64,000 bases of DNA from Paenibacillus sp. NAIST15-1 (lineage in GTDB: Bacteria > Bacillota > Bacilli > Paenibacillales > Paenibacillaceae), in contig NZ_BBYF01000001.1 in the NCBI RefSeq assembly GCF_001894745.1, positions 372,001-436,000 on the forward strand, written 5' to 3'. The translations under genes were made by a program, and so were the position numbers. The stretch's first letter is position 1, and each line of letters starts with the position of its first letter. Positions 37,125-46,932 of this stretch are shown in pieces. The notes beneath the pieces are model-generated. The model was not told where the DNA came from, made no database searches, and worked only from the letters and a program-made list of their open reading frames with translations.

Positions 37125-37697
37125 TTAGGGTCTTGCATAGGGAGCCGTAGGATCCAAGTCTGACCACATAATAAGCGCGTCTTCTTGGTTATCGGAGTAA
37201 TAGCCTTTGCGCACGCCTTGCGAAGTGAAGCCGAACTTGGCATACAATCGCTGTGCGACATGATTCGAGACACGCACTTCAAGTGTCATTCGCAGCATTT
37301 CAAGTGAGTGCGCCAGCTGAACTAGCTCTTGCAGCAGCATTTCTCCGAGCCGCTGCCCTCGATATTCTGGATGTACAGCAATATTCGTAATATGCGCCTC
37401 ATCCAGGACGGTCCACATTCCTGCATAACCGATAATACGCTCACCCGCTGTCATCACGATATATTTTGCAAATAAATTGTTCGTCATCTCATTACGGAAA
37501 GCATCTTGTGTCCATGGCAACGTAAATGAAGCATGCTCAACCGCGAGCACACCCGAGATATCATCAATCGTCATACGGCGAAATTGAACATGTTGAGCTT
37601 GTTTCAGCTGAGAAGAGTGATTAACATTCGCCTCGTCCTGACCTGCATGTCGCGGCTGTGACACAATTCCAGCCTTCTGTTCTTCAGCTTGTCCCAT
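37125..37697 (-). CDS. rimI: Ribosomal-protein-alanine N-acetyltransferase-like GNAT (RimI)
   Basis: The protein has 190 residues; the GNAT core starts at about residue 38 (VQFRRMTIDDISGVLAVE), after a non-conserved hydrophilic N-terminal extension of about 35 residues. Acetyl-CoA binding: ITNIAVHPEYRGQRLGEMLL. The C-terminal RLYAKFGFTSQGVRKGYY is typical of RimI. It acetylates protein N-termini. The position between tsaB and tsaD is conserved in Bacillales. Confidence 0.92.
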   Translation of the reverse strand: MGQAEEQKAGIVSQPRHAGQDEANVNHSSQLKQAQHVQFRRMTIDDISGVLAVEHASFTLPWTQDAFRNEMTNNLFAKYIVMTAGERIIGYAGMWTVLDEAHITNIAVHPEYRGQRLGEMLLQELVQLAHSLEMLRMTLEVRVSNHVAQRLYAKFGFTSQGVRKGYYSDNQEDALIMWSDLDPTAPYARP

Positions 37698-37712
37698 TCG
37701 AAGTACGCTCCT

Positions 37713-38594
37713 TTACGATTGTTGTACAGCCTTGGCTGCCGCCTGCTCCTTCGCAAGCAGCTTCGATTCCGCTTCCGTCAATTGTGTGTAATTCGGCTCC
37801 AGTCGGTGTGTGTCACCAATCTCACCTTGATGGAAGGCCTTGCTTCCAATTCGGCCGATCCAATGGGCCTTCATCATACAAGGAACCGCCTGTATCCGAT
37901 CTCCGAATTGTTCTTGAAGTGCTGCAATTCGTTCCATATGCGGCTCAATCTCTCCGACGAACCATACATGTTCGGGAATATCAACCGGCTCTAAATCAGT
38001 GGATTGCAATAGGTGTGCCACCTCTTCAGCCACCTGACTGAACAATCGAATGCCATCCTCTTGCACGCGATATCCGAGTTGTGCATCCCATTCCGGTTCT
38101 TGTCTAGAAGTCTTATCTTCTACTTCGACAGCGCCTGTATCTGTCCCTGTGCGGAACCGAGCCGTATATACTTGGCCTCTCCGAGCGTCCACTAACGGAT
38201 AAACCCAGTCTCTGCCTATCTTTAGGGCCCCATCTGAGACTTTTCCCTCGCGAACAGCTTCTAGTCCGCTTAGCGCTAATGCATGCAAGCTTGACACACC
38301 GACAACCGGTTTGCCCCATGCCCAGGCCATGGTCTTCGCAGCTGTAACGGAAATTCGCACACCTGTATAAGAGCCTGGTCCAATCCCCACGGCGAGGAGA
38401 GACAGATCAACCCCCTTCCAATCCAGATCCTTCAGCATGGATTGCATCGCTGGAACCAGCTTCAAGGAATGATTGCGTTCAGCTTGGGATTCAAGCTGAG
38501 CTGCTGTTCTCTTATCATGAAGAAGCGCTAGAGCCATAGTAGAAGTAGAGGTATCTAACGCTAACACCTTGACTTGCTCCTGTTGTACTGCCAT
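37713..38594 (-). CDS. tsaB: TsaB, partner of TsaD in t6A synthesis
   Basis: This is a 293-residue ASKHA-fold protein, longer than the usual ~230-240. It starts with VLALDTSTSTMALALLH and carries LAVGIGPGSYTGVRISVTAAKTMAWAWGKPV, the family signature. It lacks TsaD's metal histidines, as expected of the non-catalytic dimer partner. It is three bases from tsaE upstream, so translation is probably coupled. Confidence 0.93.
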   Translation of the reverse strand: MAVQQEQVKVLALDTSTSTMALALLHDKRTAAQLESQAERNHSLKLVPAMQSMLKDLDWKGVDLSLLAVGIGPGSYTGVRISVTAAKTMAWAWGKPVVGVSSLHALALSGLEAVREGKVSDGALKIGRDWVYPLVDARRGQVYTARFRTGTDTGAVEVEDKTSRQEPEWDAQLGYRVQEDGIRLFSQVAEEVAHLLQSTDLEPVDIPEHVWFVGEIEPHMERIAALQEQFGDRIQAVPCMMKAHWIGRIGSKAFHQGEIGDTHRLEPNYTQLTEAESKLLAKEQAAAKAVQQS

Positions 38595-38597
38595 GAT

Positions 38598-39077
38598 TCA
38601 TACTCCCATCCGTTTCAATTCATTCACCCATGACACGTACGGCTCCCCGTATCCAGTCAATCGAATGATGCGTTCTGTCTCTCCCTCATTCTGAATGAAC
38701 AAGTGCAAATGCTGCGGAGGCAAGATCGGGGTAATAATGCTGGACCATTCCACCAAGGACACGCCTTCTCCATAGAAGTACTCATCCAGCCCCAGCTCGT
38801 CCGCTTCCGCCATCGATATCCGATATACGTCCATATGATATAAAGGCAACGCATCGCCTTCGTATTCCTTAATAATCGTAAAGGTTGGGCTGTTCACGAC
38901 ACCCGTAATGCCCAGCGCCTTCGCTACAGCCTGTGAGAACCTCGTCTTGCCTGCGCCTAAGTCCCCATCAAGCGCGATTACAGTTCCCGCATGGAACCGT
39001 TCAGCCAGCCGGGAAGCCAGTCGTTCCGTATCCGCTTCGCTGCTTGAGCGGAAGGCAAATTCCGCAATTTGATTCAT
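38598..39077 (-). CDS. tsaE: TsaE, ATPase of the t6A synthesis complex
   Basis: The protein has 159 residues. Walker A GDLGAGKTRFSQAVAKALG and VNSPTFTIIKEY (switch segment) are clear, with HMDVYRI and LVEWSS (Walker B-like region) downstream. It drives turnover of the TsaBD complex. First gene of the operon. ATG with GGAGGAC upstream. Confidence 0.95.
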   Translation of the reverse strand: MNQIAEFAFRSSSEADTERLASRLAERFHAGTVIALDGDLGAGKTRFSQAVAKALGITGVVNSPTFTIIKEYEGDALPLYHMDVYRISMAEADELGLDEYFYGEGVSLVEWSSIITPILPPQHLHLFIQNEGETERIIRLTGYGEPYVSWVNELKRMGV

Positions 39078-39117
39078 ATTTGTCCTCCATCACGATACGT
39101 ATAGTAACTAAGTTATC

Positions 39118-39145
39118 ATTATAGCATAAATTCTACATCTCCAAA
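39118..39145 (-). promoter_or_regulatory. Extended -10 promoter of the tsaE operon
   Basis: On the minus strand TATAAT (39118-39123) preceded by TGC, an extended -10. The -35, TTTGGA, is poor. It lies about 40 bp upstream of tsaE. The rest of 39146-39300 shows nothing recognisable. Confidence 0.55.
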
Positions 39146-39303
39146 CCGAGATCTGCCCTAGAAACATGCGAAGTCATCGTACAAATGTACCATTGGAAAA
39201 TAGATTTCTAAGACCCTACATGCAATCCATGTCACGCTCCCATCACCATCCAAGAACCATCTTCACCTACCAAAAAGAAAGGCTTACCATCAAATGTCCA
39301 ATA

Positions 39304-39335
39304 TACAAAAAGACACCTGCATGCCGCAGGCGCCT
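39304..39335 (-). terminator. Terminator of sspH
   Basis: On the minus strand GCGCCTGC and GCAGGTGT pair (one wobble and one mismatch at the base), followed by CTTTTTG. Confidence 0.7.
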
Positions 39336-39372
39336 TCTCCCTTCTCTTGATACATCATTCTATAAAGAGGCG

Positions 39373-39564
39373 TTAATGCTTCTTCTCCTCAATTAAACGG
39401 TCAACCGCTACCGTCTGCGTGTTCAATGGATTCGTTCCCACTTGAACGGTTGCCATACTATTCGCTACATCCACACTTTCAATCCATACAGACTGTTCAC
39501 CGTCCAAGCGAACAGGCACCGTATCCTTCATCTCCAATATTTGCTTCGCACGATTGGCGTCCAT
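39373..39564 (-). CDS. sspH: H-type small acid-soluble spore protein
   Basis: About 63 residues, MDANRAKQILEMKDTVPVRL then GEQSVWIESVDVANSMATVQ, ending in VAVDRLIEEKKH. This follows the SspH pattern (RAKeI, VWIesV, ATV). AAGGAGG sits upstream; either ATG of the ATGATG pair could start it. SspH proteins are made in the forespore and packed in the spore core. It supports a spore-forming host. It is divergent from ku, itself forespore-expressed in B. subtilis. Confidence 0.85.
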   Translation of the reverse strand: MDANRAKQILEMKDTVPVRLDGEQSVWIESVDVANSMATVQVGTNPLNTQTVAVDRLIEEKKH

Positions 39565-39780
39565 CATCTTGTCCCATCCTCCTTCAATTTCCATGCCGCA
39601 TTCGCCAGATCCAGCCTGCAGCTACCTTCTGTTAAGATGGCTCAGCGCTTCCTATTTCATGCATGATTCTGAATGGGTAACCCCTGTGCATCTGTCACAT
39701 ACTGAGATCAGGCAATCATTTTACATTTGTCATGCTTACTAATGTGATCATCAAGTATCGATAAGCAAAGGAGGCACAGC

Positions 39781-40884
39781 ATGCATACGGTTTGGAAAGG
39801 CGCCATAAGCTTCGGCCTTGTACACGTCCCTGTCAAAATGCATACCGCAACCGAGGATAAGGATATATCCATGCGCATGATTCATAAAGAGTGCGGCAGC
39901 CCGTTATCCTACGTTCGATCCTGTCCGGTATGCGACAAAGAGGTGGCCTGGGACGAGATCATCAAGGGATATGAGTATGAGAAAGGGCGTTTCGTCTTAT
40001 TCGACAAAGAGGAATTGGAGCAGCTGCAAGAAGAGGCCAACCGTGCTATCTCCATCATTGATTTTGTCGACTTGCAGGAAATTGACCCAATTTATTACCA
40101 GAAAACGTATTACCTCTCCCCAGACCAAGCAGGGGCGAATGCGTATCAACTTCTGAGGGAAGCCCTCAATGAGACTGGCAAGATTGGAATTGCTAAGGTT
40201 ACCCTTCGTGCAAAGAGCAGTCTTGCTGCAATCCGTGTTTTGAACAATTGCCTCGTAATGGAGACGATGCATTACCCCGATGAGATCCGGGCTTCGACTC
40301 AAGTACCGAATGTTCCGGAACAGGTACAGGTGAACCCTAAAGAACTCGAGATGGCCAAGCTGCTTATTAGCCAGTTATCAACTACCTTCGAGCCTGAAAA
40401 ATATACGGACGAGTACCGAGCACGCCTATTGGAACGTATCGAACGGAAAATTGCAGGACAAGAGGTTCGAACCGCTCCTGCTGCTCAGCCTACCGCCAAT
40501 GTCGTTGATTTGATGGCTGCATTGCAAGCCAGCATCGAGGCAATGAAATCACCTGCACCGATTAGCACGGATACAGGCGTAAGTCAGCCGGTAACAGCAA
40601 GCAATGCAACAGCTACAGAAGGCGCATCGTCACGGAAACGAAGAACAACTAAACGAAAATCTGAAACGGCAGCACAGGAAACAAGTACCGTGCAAACCGA
40701 TGCAAATGCAGCTGTGAACGATTCAGCCCTGTCCGAAGAAGCTCCTCGAAGCAGGCGCAAGGCTCGCAGCACTTCCACACGTGTTCCAGCTAAGCAAGCA
40801 GCTAGCGGAGAAGCTGCAGAACCAGCCCCTCCTGCACGTCGGCGCAGAAGTACTAAGAAATCGAAGGAAGGCTTGAGCTCCTAA
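39781..40884 (+). CDS. ku: Non-homologous end-joining protein Ku
   Basis: The protein has 367 residues. The Ku core (about 1-235) starts with MHTVWKGAISFGLVHVPVKM and includes CPVCDKEVAWDEIIKGYEYE. A long C-terminal extension (about 270-367) is rich in Ala/Ser/Thr with Lys-Arg clusters (SRKRRTTKRKSE, RRRRSTKKSKEG), reminiscent of DNA-binding tails of some bacterial Ku proteins. It forms a ring on DNA ends and recruits LigD. ATG with AAAGGAGG. Its stop overlaps the next start (TAATG), so ligase synthesis is coupled. Confidence 0.95.
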   Translation: MHTVWKGAISFGLVHVPVKMHTATEDKDISMRMIHKECGSPLSYVRSCPVCDKEVAWDEIIKGYEYEKGRFVLFDKEELEQLQEEANRAISIIDFVDLQEIDPIYYQKTYYLSPDQAGANAYQLLREALNETGKIGIAKVTLRAKSSLAAIRVLNNCLVMETMHYPDEIRASTQVPNVPEQVQVNPKELEMAKLLISQLSTTFEPEKYTDEYRARLLERIERKIAGQEVRTAPAAQPTANVVDLMAALQASIEAMKSPAPISTDTGVSQPVTASNATATEGASSRKRRTTKRKSETAAQETSTVQTDANAAVNDSALSEEAPRSRRKARSTSTRVPAKQAASGEAAEPAPPARRRRSTKKSKEGLSS

Positions 40885-41930
40885 TGAGAGAGGATGGGCC
40901 GCGTAATCTGACTGCAACGTCGATTGCCAATTCTAACGTTCCCTCACAATCAGACTTACTTTCTATACCTTCTAATCAAGGTACAGAACAGACGAAGGAA
41001 TCTCTTTCTGCTGCGTATCGACTGCCTGCCCCTCCCATGTCCCCGCTGCTGTCCTCCCATATCCCTACAGGAGCAGGCTGGACGCATCAACTAAAGTGGG
41101 ATGGGGTACGCATATTAGCTTTATGCTCTCCTGGGAGCGTACAGCTGTACTCGAAGAAATTGCTTAACAAGACCAGTATCTACCCAGAAGTAACCGGGAT
41201 ACTCAATCAATGGTCGAGAACGCTTCAGCACCCTGTGCTCTTGGATGGAGAAGTCGTTGTAATGGATCCTAAGACGCTGCGCCCGTCATTCCCGCTTGTG
41301 CTTCAGCGGGAGCGGACAAGAGCGCAAGGAGCAGGTAAAGCGTTGCAAGCCATCTACGTACTCTTCGACCTGCTCGCATGCAATGGGAAGGATGTCCGGG
41401 CATGTCCCTACTCTGAGCGTTATGAACGCCTTATTAGCCTGCCAATACCATCAACAGAACGTTGCTTCGTAACGGATTGCTTCGATGATGGCGACGCCTT
41501 ATGGCAGTGGGTCAACGAGCGTGGGTGGGAAGGAATCGTCAGCAAGCGATTGGATTCGCCCTATGTAGAAGGGAAACAGCATCGAGATTGGATAAAGAAG
41601 AAGAAGGATATGCAGCTTGAGTCTTTCGCAATTGGCTATGTGCGTAAAGACAATCGTCCTTCAAGCATTGTCTTGGCGGATTCTGCAGGGCAATATATAG
41701 GCAAGGCCTCTATCGGATTGGACGAGCTCCGCAGACAGCTGCTTACGGCATGGGCAATCAAGCATCCAGCAGACCGTCCAACAACACAAGGGCTGCCTGC
41801 TTCCTTATCGAAGGAGCAGATTATCTGGTATCGACATCCTATCCCTTGTCTCATCGGTGCTCTAGAATACACAGACGCTGGCTTGCTTCGCCATCCGCGC
41901 ATCTTAACGCTGCCACTGCTTAATACCTGA
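40884..41930 (+). CDS. ligD-lig: ATP-dependent DNA ligase of the NHEJ system (LigD ligase module)
   Basis: The protein has 348 residues. The first 45 are low-complexity. The adenylation lysine is K71 in LKWDGVRI. Further nucleotidyltransferase motifs are LLDGEVVVMD, YVLFDLLACNG, GWEGIVSKRLDSPY and DWIKKKKD. The OB-fold domain follows (about 245-348). The RxDK-like motif II region reads YSKKLLNKTSIYP, somewhat divergent. It seals the breaks held by Ku. It is encoded separately from the polymerase module, whereas B. subtilis LigD carries both in one protein. Confidence 0.92.
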   Translation: MREDGPRNLTATSIANSNVPSQSDLLSIPSNQGTEQTKESLSAAYRLPAPPMSPLLSSHIPTGAGWTHQLKWDGVRILALCSPGSVQLYSKKLLNKTSIYPEVTGILNQWSRTLQHPVLLDGEVVVMDPKTLRPSFPLVLQRERTRAQGAGKALQAIYVLFDLLACNGKDVRACPYSERYERLISLPIPSTERCFVTDCFDDGDALWQWVNERGWEGIVSKRLDSPYVEGKQHRDWIKKKKDMQLESFAIGYVRKDNRPSSIVLADSAGQYIGKASIGLDELRRQLLTAWAIKHPADRPTTQGLPASLSKEQIIWYRHPIPCLIGALEYTDAGLLRHPRILTLPLLNT

Positions 41931-42037
41931 AATTCCAAAACATTTTCAAACACGGTGCCTGATAAATTCGGCTATAGCGCGTTGAAGAGTGGCCATAGAG
42001 CGGCCATCATCAATGTGCGTGAAGGAGGTTTCATATA

Positions 42038-42979
42038 TTGGGAACTTCAAAGGGGACTATCAGCCAGGCACAGACTTCTGCCACGACATTGAACATCGGC
42101 GGGAATCATGTGCAGATTACCAATCCTGACAAGATGCTGTTCCCTGAAATGGGGATTACTAAAGGACGGTTCATGCAGGAGCTTGTACGGCTTAGTCCTT
42201 ATTTGCTGCCTGCATGTGAAGGAAGATACTTAACGACAATACGTTATCCAGATGGCGTAAGCGGGAAATTCTTCTATCAGAAAAATGCCCCTGAGCCCAC
42301 TCCACCTTATGTTCAAACGGCTGTATCGGAAGGCATTTCTTATGTGGTGCTCAATGATATTACGACATTGCTCTGGCTTGGGAATCTGGCTTGCATCGAA
42401 TACCACCCCTCCCTGCATAAGGTTCATGACCCGCTTCCGACGGAGTGGATTATTGACCTTGATCCATCTGTCGAGGAGGAGCCTCGGATCATGGAGGCAG
42501 CTGCGCTCGTCGGTGATATGCTGGAGCAGCTGGGGCTCCGCTCCGTGCCGAAGACCTCCGGTGCAACAGGCGTACAGATTGTAGTCCCCATTGAGCAAGG
42601 CCCTTCCTTCACTCAGTTAAAAGAACTGGGACATGTGGTTGCGGCTTATTTATGTGAACGTCACCCGAAGCTGTTCACGATTGAACGATTCAAAAAAAAT
42701 CGCGGCACTAAGATTTATATCGATTACATGCAGCATGACAAAGGACGAACCATCGCGGCTCCCTATACACCACGAGCAACGCGATATGCATCCGTCTCCA
42801 TGCCGCTTACTTGGGATGAAGTCAGACGGAATCCGATGCCTCGGGATTTCCATCTGCTTAATGCTGCTGATCGCCTGCAGCTAACAGGCGATCTCATTCA
42901 GCTTGAGCCGAAGCAGCACATTGAGCCAGTATTGGAAGCACTAGCAAGCCACATTGCTGCATTACAGAAGCGGCGATAG
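42038..42979 (+). CDS. ligD-pol: NHEJ polymerase/primase (LigD polymerase module)
   Basis: The protein has 313 residues of archaeo-eukaryotic primase type. Conserved points are VQITNPDKMLFPEMGITKG, FFYQKNAPE, the metal-binding WIIDLDPS (D140, D142) and SVPKTSGATGVQI, with a likely third acidic residue in IYIDYMQHDKGRTI. It fills gaps with ribo- or deoxynucleotides during end joining. The start is TTG with GAAGGAGG upstream. It lies 107 bp behind the ligase gene and probably in the same operon. Its 3' end overlaps the converging cls gene by 18 bases. Confidence 0.93.
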   Translation: MGTSKGTISQAQTSATTLNIGGNHVQITNPDKMLFPEMGITKGRFMQELVRLSPYLLPACEGRYLTTIRYPDGVSGKFFYQKNAPEPTPPYVQTAVSEGISYVVLNDITTLLWLGNLACIEYHPSLHKVHDPLPTEWIIDLDPSVEEEPRIMEAAALVGDMLEQLGLRSVPKTSGATGVQIVVPIEQGPSFTQLKELGHVVAAYLCERHPKLFTIERFKKNRGTKIYIDYMQHDKGRTIAAPYTPRATRYASVSMPLTWDEVRRNPMPRDFHLLNAADRLQLTGDLIQLEPKQHIEPVLEALASHIAALQKRR

Positions 42980-44389
42980 CAGCCGAGCCAACGCCTCGGC
43001 TGCCCGTTGCCAGCGGGAGCGATGAACGAACTTCGTATAATCAATTTCAACACTGTCATCAAAATCCTTATAGAAATCCTGCTCCAATCGTTCAATTGCC
43101 TGCTTGTCGAACAACACCGCATTGATCTCAAAATTACTAAAAAAGCTGCGCATATCCAAATTCGCAGTTCCGACTGAACCCAGCGCGTTATCCATAATAA
43201 ATGCTTTTGCATGGGCGAAGCCTTTCTGATATTGATAAAAGCGAACCCCGGACTGCATGAGCTCTTCCACATAGGATAAGGAGCCCCAATCTACGATGCG
43301 TGAATCCGACTTCCCCGGAATAATAACCCGCACATCAATTCCGCTTACCGCTGCCGTCTTCAATGCAAGCCGGATGCTTAAATCAGGAATGAAGTATGGC
43401 GTTATTATCCACATCCGTTCCTGCGCCGAGCTTAATGCTCCGAAGAACAGCTCTTGAATGGCATCCCAGCTTGCGTCTGGCCCGCTTGAAATCATCTTCA
43501 CCTGCTCACAGCCTTGACAGGTATGTTCAGGAAATAGATCCTGCCGATCATTCGGCGGCTCCTTCACAAAGGACCAGTCGTGCAGAAATACGGCCTGAAG
43601 CGCGTAGACACCATCCCCTACTACCCGCAAATGTGTATCTCTCCAAAACCCCAGCTTGTGGTTCAACCCTAAATAATCGTCACCGATATTAATACCGCCA
43701 ACAAATCCAATCGTCCCGTCAATCACGACAATCTTGCGATGGTTCCGGTAGTTGAGCCTGCGCCGAAAGAAAGATACCCACACAGGAAGGAACCAATGAA
43801 ATTCCACGCCTGCCTGCTGGAGCTTGCGCACATATTTGCGCCGCAGCTCAATGCTTCCTACCCCATCCGCAATGATGCGCACCTTGACGCCTTCCTTCGC
43901 CTTCGCAATCAGTGCTTCTTGAAACATCGTGCCAATACCATCATCTCGAATAATATAAAATTCCATATGTATATGACGCTTCGCCCCGCGGATAGCGTCC
44001 AGCATCGATTCAAACGCAGCCTGTCCATTCGTTAATACCTCAGTTGAGTTGCAGCTGGTTATCGGGCTGGGCGACAAAGTAGAAATTAAAGAAAACAAAC
44101 GTTCATGCTTAAGCATATCGCTGTTGTTCAATTCCTCAACTTGATCAATAATACTCAACTTGGACAGCTCGCTTTTATTAACGTATTCTCCCCACAATTC
44201 ATGCTTGCGCACACGTCTACGAGCCGTATATTCCTGAGCCAGAAAGTAATACATGACAAAGCCAATGAGAGGAAAGCAGAAAAGAATCAATAACCAGGCA
44301 ACTGCTTTAGATGGATGCTTGTATTCTGAGAGCACAATCGTCACGATTTGGAAGAAGTACACAAGCAATATTACGATGACCCATATCAT
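42962..44389 (-). CDS. cls: Cardiolipin synthase
   Basis: About 475 residues: two N-terminal transmembrane helices (5-25, 35-55) and two phospholipase-D HKD motifs, HRKIVVIDGTIGFVGG (about 216-223) and HAKAFIMDNALGSVGT (about 393-400), each followed by conserved Gly/Asn. It condenses two phosphatidylglycerol molecules to cardiolipin at the membrane. ATG 44389 is chosen because the TTG four codons earlier touches the GGAGG ribosome site. Confidence 0.95.
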   Translation of the reverse strand: MIWVIVILLVYFFQIVTIVLSEYKHPSKAVAWLLILFCFPLIGFVMYYFLAQEYTARRRVRKHELWGEYVNKSELSKLSIIDQVEELNNSDMLKHERLFSLISTLSPSPITSCNSTEVLTNGQAAFESMLDAIRGAKRHIHMEFYIIRDDGIGTMFQEALIAKAKEGVKVRIIADGVGSIELRRKYVRKLQQAGVEFHWFLPVWVSFFRRRLNYRNHRKIVVIDGTIGFVGGINIGDDYLGLNHKLGFWRDTHLRVVGDGVYALQAVFLHDWSFVKEPPNDRQDLFPEHTCQGCEQVKMISSGPDASWDAIQELFFGALSSAQERMWIITPYFIPDLSIRLALKTAAVSGIDVRVIIPGKSDSRIVDWGSLSYVEELMQSGVRFYQYQKGFAHAKAFIMDNALGSVGTANLDMRSFFSNFEINAVLFDKQAIERLEQDFYKDFDDSVEIDYTKFVHRSRWQRAAEALARLLSPLL

Positions 44390-44574
44390 GAATTCGTGCA
44401 ACCTCCGTAATGTGACGTCTTCTATTTATACCATATTCCTATCCATTCCAGATCATTTGATGGTTCACACGAACAGTACTGCGTTTTTTCCATTGTATCC
44501 TCTTGTACAATAACCACACTCCATGTACAGTAAATATTACTACCCCAACACTTTCCATGGAGGATCAGTCGATC

Positions 44575-46785
44575 ATGAACCGCAGAATTCGATTGCGCGT
44601 ATTTGCACTAGGTATGATCATGGTATTTGTTTTTCTCGTCTTAATCATACGCACGTTCTGGATTCAAGTCATCAGTTATGATTTCTACATGGAACACAAT
44701 GTAAAGACCTGGGCGCGCAGCGAGGTTCTTCTGGCCAAAAGAGGCACAATATATGATCGAAACCAGAAGCCGCTTGCTCTCGAAGCCTCAGCATATAATC
44801 TGGTGGTTTTCCCGCAGGAGATCGAGCATCTGAAGCAGCAAAGTCGAGTTGCCGATGGGCTTCATCAAATAACGGGCAAACCTCTTCCCGAGCTCAATGA
44901 TCTCATTAGCCGAACGAAGCAGCGCCAAGTCGAAGTGCGCACAGAAGGCTGGCTCATGGACTATTCGAAGCTCGATGATTTCCGCACCCTCTTCGGCAAA
45001 GAATTGGATTATGGAGAGTGGCTGCATTTCCCTGATTATGGGGTTGGATTAATGAAGTCCTCCAAGCGTTATTACCCCTATAATCAATTAGCCGCTCACG
45101 TACTCGGATATATCAATAAAGAAGGACAAGCTGTATCCGGCATTGAAGGCAAATTCAATGAACAGCTGCAAGGTGTGAATGGCAAGGCAGCATTTCTGAG
45201 GGATAATCGCGGCAACCCCATTGCACTGGCAAGCCGTTCGACAACACCGCCCATTGACGGTCAGTCCGTAACGCTTACGATTGATATCGAGGTTCAGCGG
45301 TTCGTAGACGAGGCCATGACTCGTGTCATGAAGCAATGGCAGCCTGCCAGAGCCATGGCCGTTGTTATGGATCCGTATTCGATGGAAGTGCTAGCTATGT
45401 CCTCGAAACCGGATTTCAATCCGAACCGATACTGGGATATATCGAATATTGGCGCCTTGACGAACGATACCATACATTTCGGATACGAGCCTGGATCAAC
45501 GTTCAAGATCGTTACACTTGCAGCTGCCATTGAGGAGAACGTATTCCGACCGGACGATACATTTGTCTCTGGCTCGATCAAGGTTCCCGGCAACCTCATT
45601 CACGATGTGAAGAAGGATGGCTGGGGAACGATCAGCTACCAGCAAGGATTGGAGAAGTCAAGTAATGTCGCCTTCGTCAAATTGGGCTTGGAGAAGCTCG
45701 GTAAGGAGAAGCTGTACGACTATATTGACCGCTTCGGATTTACATATCCAACAGGCATCGAATTAAGTGGGGAGGCAGCGCCTCTTATTCGATTTGAGCG
45801 TCCTTCCGAGATTGCAACCGCAACATACGGGCAAGGCAGTGTGCGCGTAAACACACTCCAGCTTGCAGCCGCTTATGCCAGCATCGCGAACGGTGGGAAA
45901 TGGATGCCGACAAGCATCCTGAAGAATGACTTCACTCCTTCCACTCAGACTGAGCATCAGGTCGTCTCCCCTGCCACTGCGAGAGAGGTCACAGAGCGCT
46001 TAGAGCAAGTTATTCTAAAAGGCACGGGCAAGCCTGCCATCATCGATGGCTATCGAGTAGCCGGCAAGACCGGTACTGCACAGAAACCGACCAAACGAGG
46101 AGGATATAAGGAGAAAAATTGGCTTATTTCATTTGTCGGCTACGCACCGGCCGATAACCCGAAGGCTGTCGTCGCGGTTGTAGTGGACGAACCCGATCTT
46201 GGAGGCGACTCCTCCTTGGGTGGTCAGGTCGCTATGCCCGCCTTCCGCTCCATCATGCTCAGTACGCTTCAATATATGGGGATTAAGCCCGATCCAAGTC
46301 TACTCCCTACTAACGATGAAGGTTCTGAACCACCGGTAAAGATCAACAGCAAAGTGGAAGCGAAGAATACAGCTGTCGTAGGAAATTATAAATCAAAACC
46401 GGTAAAGGACTCCGTGCAGGCTATCAAAGATAGACGCATGCATGCCGTTGTGCTTGGAAAAGGTACGCAAGTGCTTGAACAATATCCGCAGCAGGGTGAA
46501 GAGCTGTATGAACAGCAGCCAGTCTATTTACTAACAAGCAAGGAGAAGGACGTTCCCCTCCCTACGCTTGCCGGATTGTCGCTGAGAGACGCACTTACCA
46601 TCTGCCAGTTGCTTGATCGCAAAGCCACCATCATCGGGGAGGGGTATGTCGTCAAGCAAGAAGAGAGTATGGCCGGAGAACAACAATCTGTAACACTCTA
46701 TTTGCAAGCCGGAAGCTATCGAAATCCACAACAAGGCTCTACTTCTTCTGAAACTTTGGTGCCAACCAAGACAGAGAACAAGTGA
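44575..46785 (+). CDS. Class B penicillin-binding protein with PASTA domains (SpoVD/PBP2B-like)
   Basis: About 737 residues; ATG 44575 with GGAGG upstream (longer in-frame starts lack a site). One N-terminal signal anchor (about 10-32). Dimerisation/pedestal domain (about 50-230). Transpeptidase domain with active-site STFK (near residue 307), SSN (near 362) and KTGTAQ (near 498). Two C-terminal PASTA modules (about 610-735). It cross-links peptidoglycan and is a beta-lactam target. It is not in a division cluster but lies before a membrane M23 peptidase and a bactofilin, suggesting a role in local wall shaping or sporulation. Which of SpoVD or PBP2B it resembles more is unclear. Confidence 0.9.
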   Translation: MNRRIRLRVFALGMIMVFVFLVLIIRTFWIQVISYDFYMEHNVKTWARSEVLLAKRGTIYDRNQKPLALEASAYNLVVFPQEIEHLKQQSRVADGLHQITGKPLPELNDLISRTKQRQVEVRTEGWLMDYSKLDDFRTLFGKELDYGEWLHFPDYGVGLMKSSKRYYPYNQLAAHVLGYINKEGQAVSGIEGKFNEQLQGVNGKAAFLRDNRGNPIALASRSTTPPIDGQSVTLTIDIEVQRFVDEAMTRVMKQWQPARAMAVVMDPYSMEVLAMSSKPDFNPNRYWDISNIGALTNDTIHFGYEPGSTFKIVTLAAAIEENVFRPDDTFVSGSIKVPGNLIHDVKKDGWGTISYQQGLEKSSNVAFVKLGLEKLGKEKLYDYIDRFGFTYPTGIELSGEAAPLIRFERPSEIATATYGQGSVRVNTLQLAAAYASIANGGKWMPTSILKNDFTPSTQTEHQVVSPATAREVTERLEQVILKGTGKPAIIDGYRVAGKTGTAQKPTKRGGYKEKNWLISFVGYAPADNPKAVVAVVVDEPDLGGDSSLGGQVAMPAFRSIMLSTLQYMGIKPDPSLLPTNDEGSEPPVKINSKVEAKNTAVVGNYKSKPVKDSVQAIKDRRMHAVVLGKGTQVLEQYPQQGEELYEQQPVYLLTSKEKDVPLPTLAGLSLRDALTICQLLDRKATIIGEGYVVKQEESMAGEQQSVTLYLQAGSYRNPQQGSTSSETLVPTKTENK

Positions 46786-46932
46786 CGCCTCCACGAAAAA
46801 AGGTATGTTTTGAGGAATCGTTGAATAGAGATCAATAGACAACTTTCTTACGAGCATGCGAATCGTGCGCGAGCAGCAAGCTAACCCGGGAAGGGGAATG
46901 CTTGATGACGCGTCTAAAGTTGAGGTGATAGG

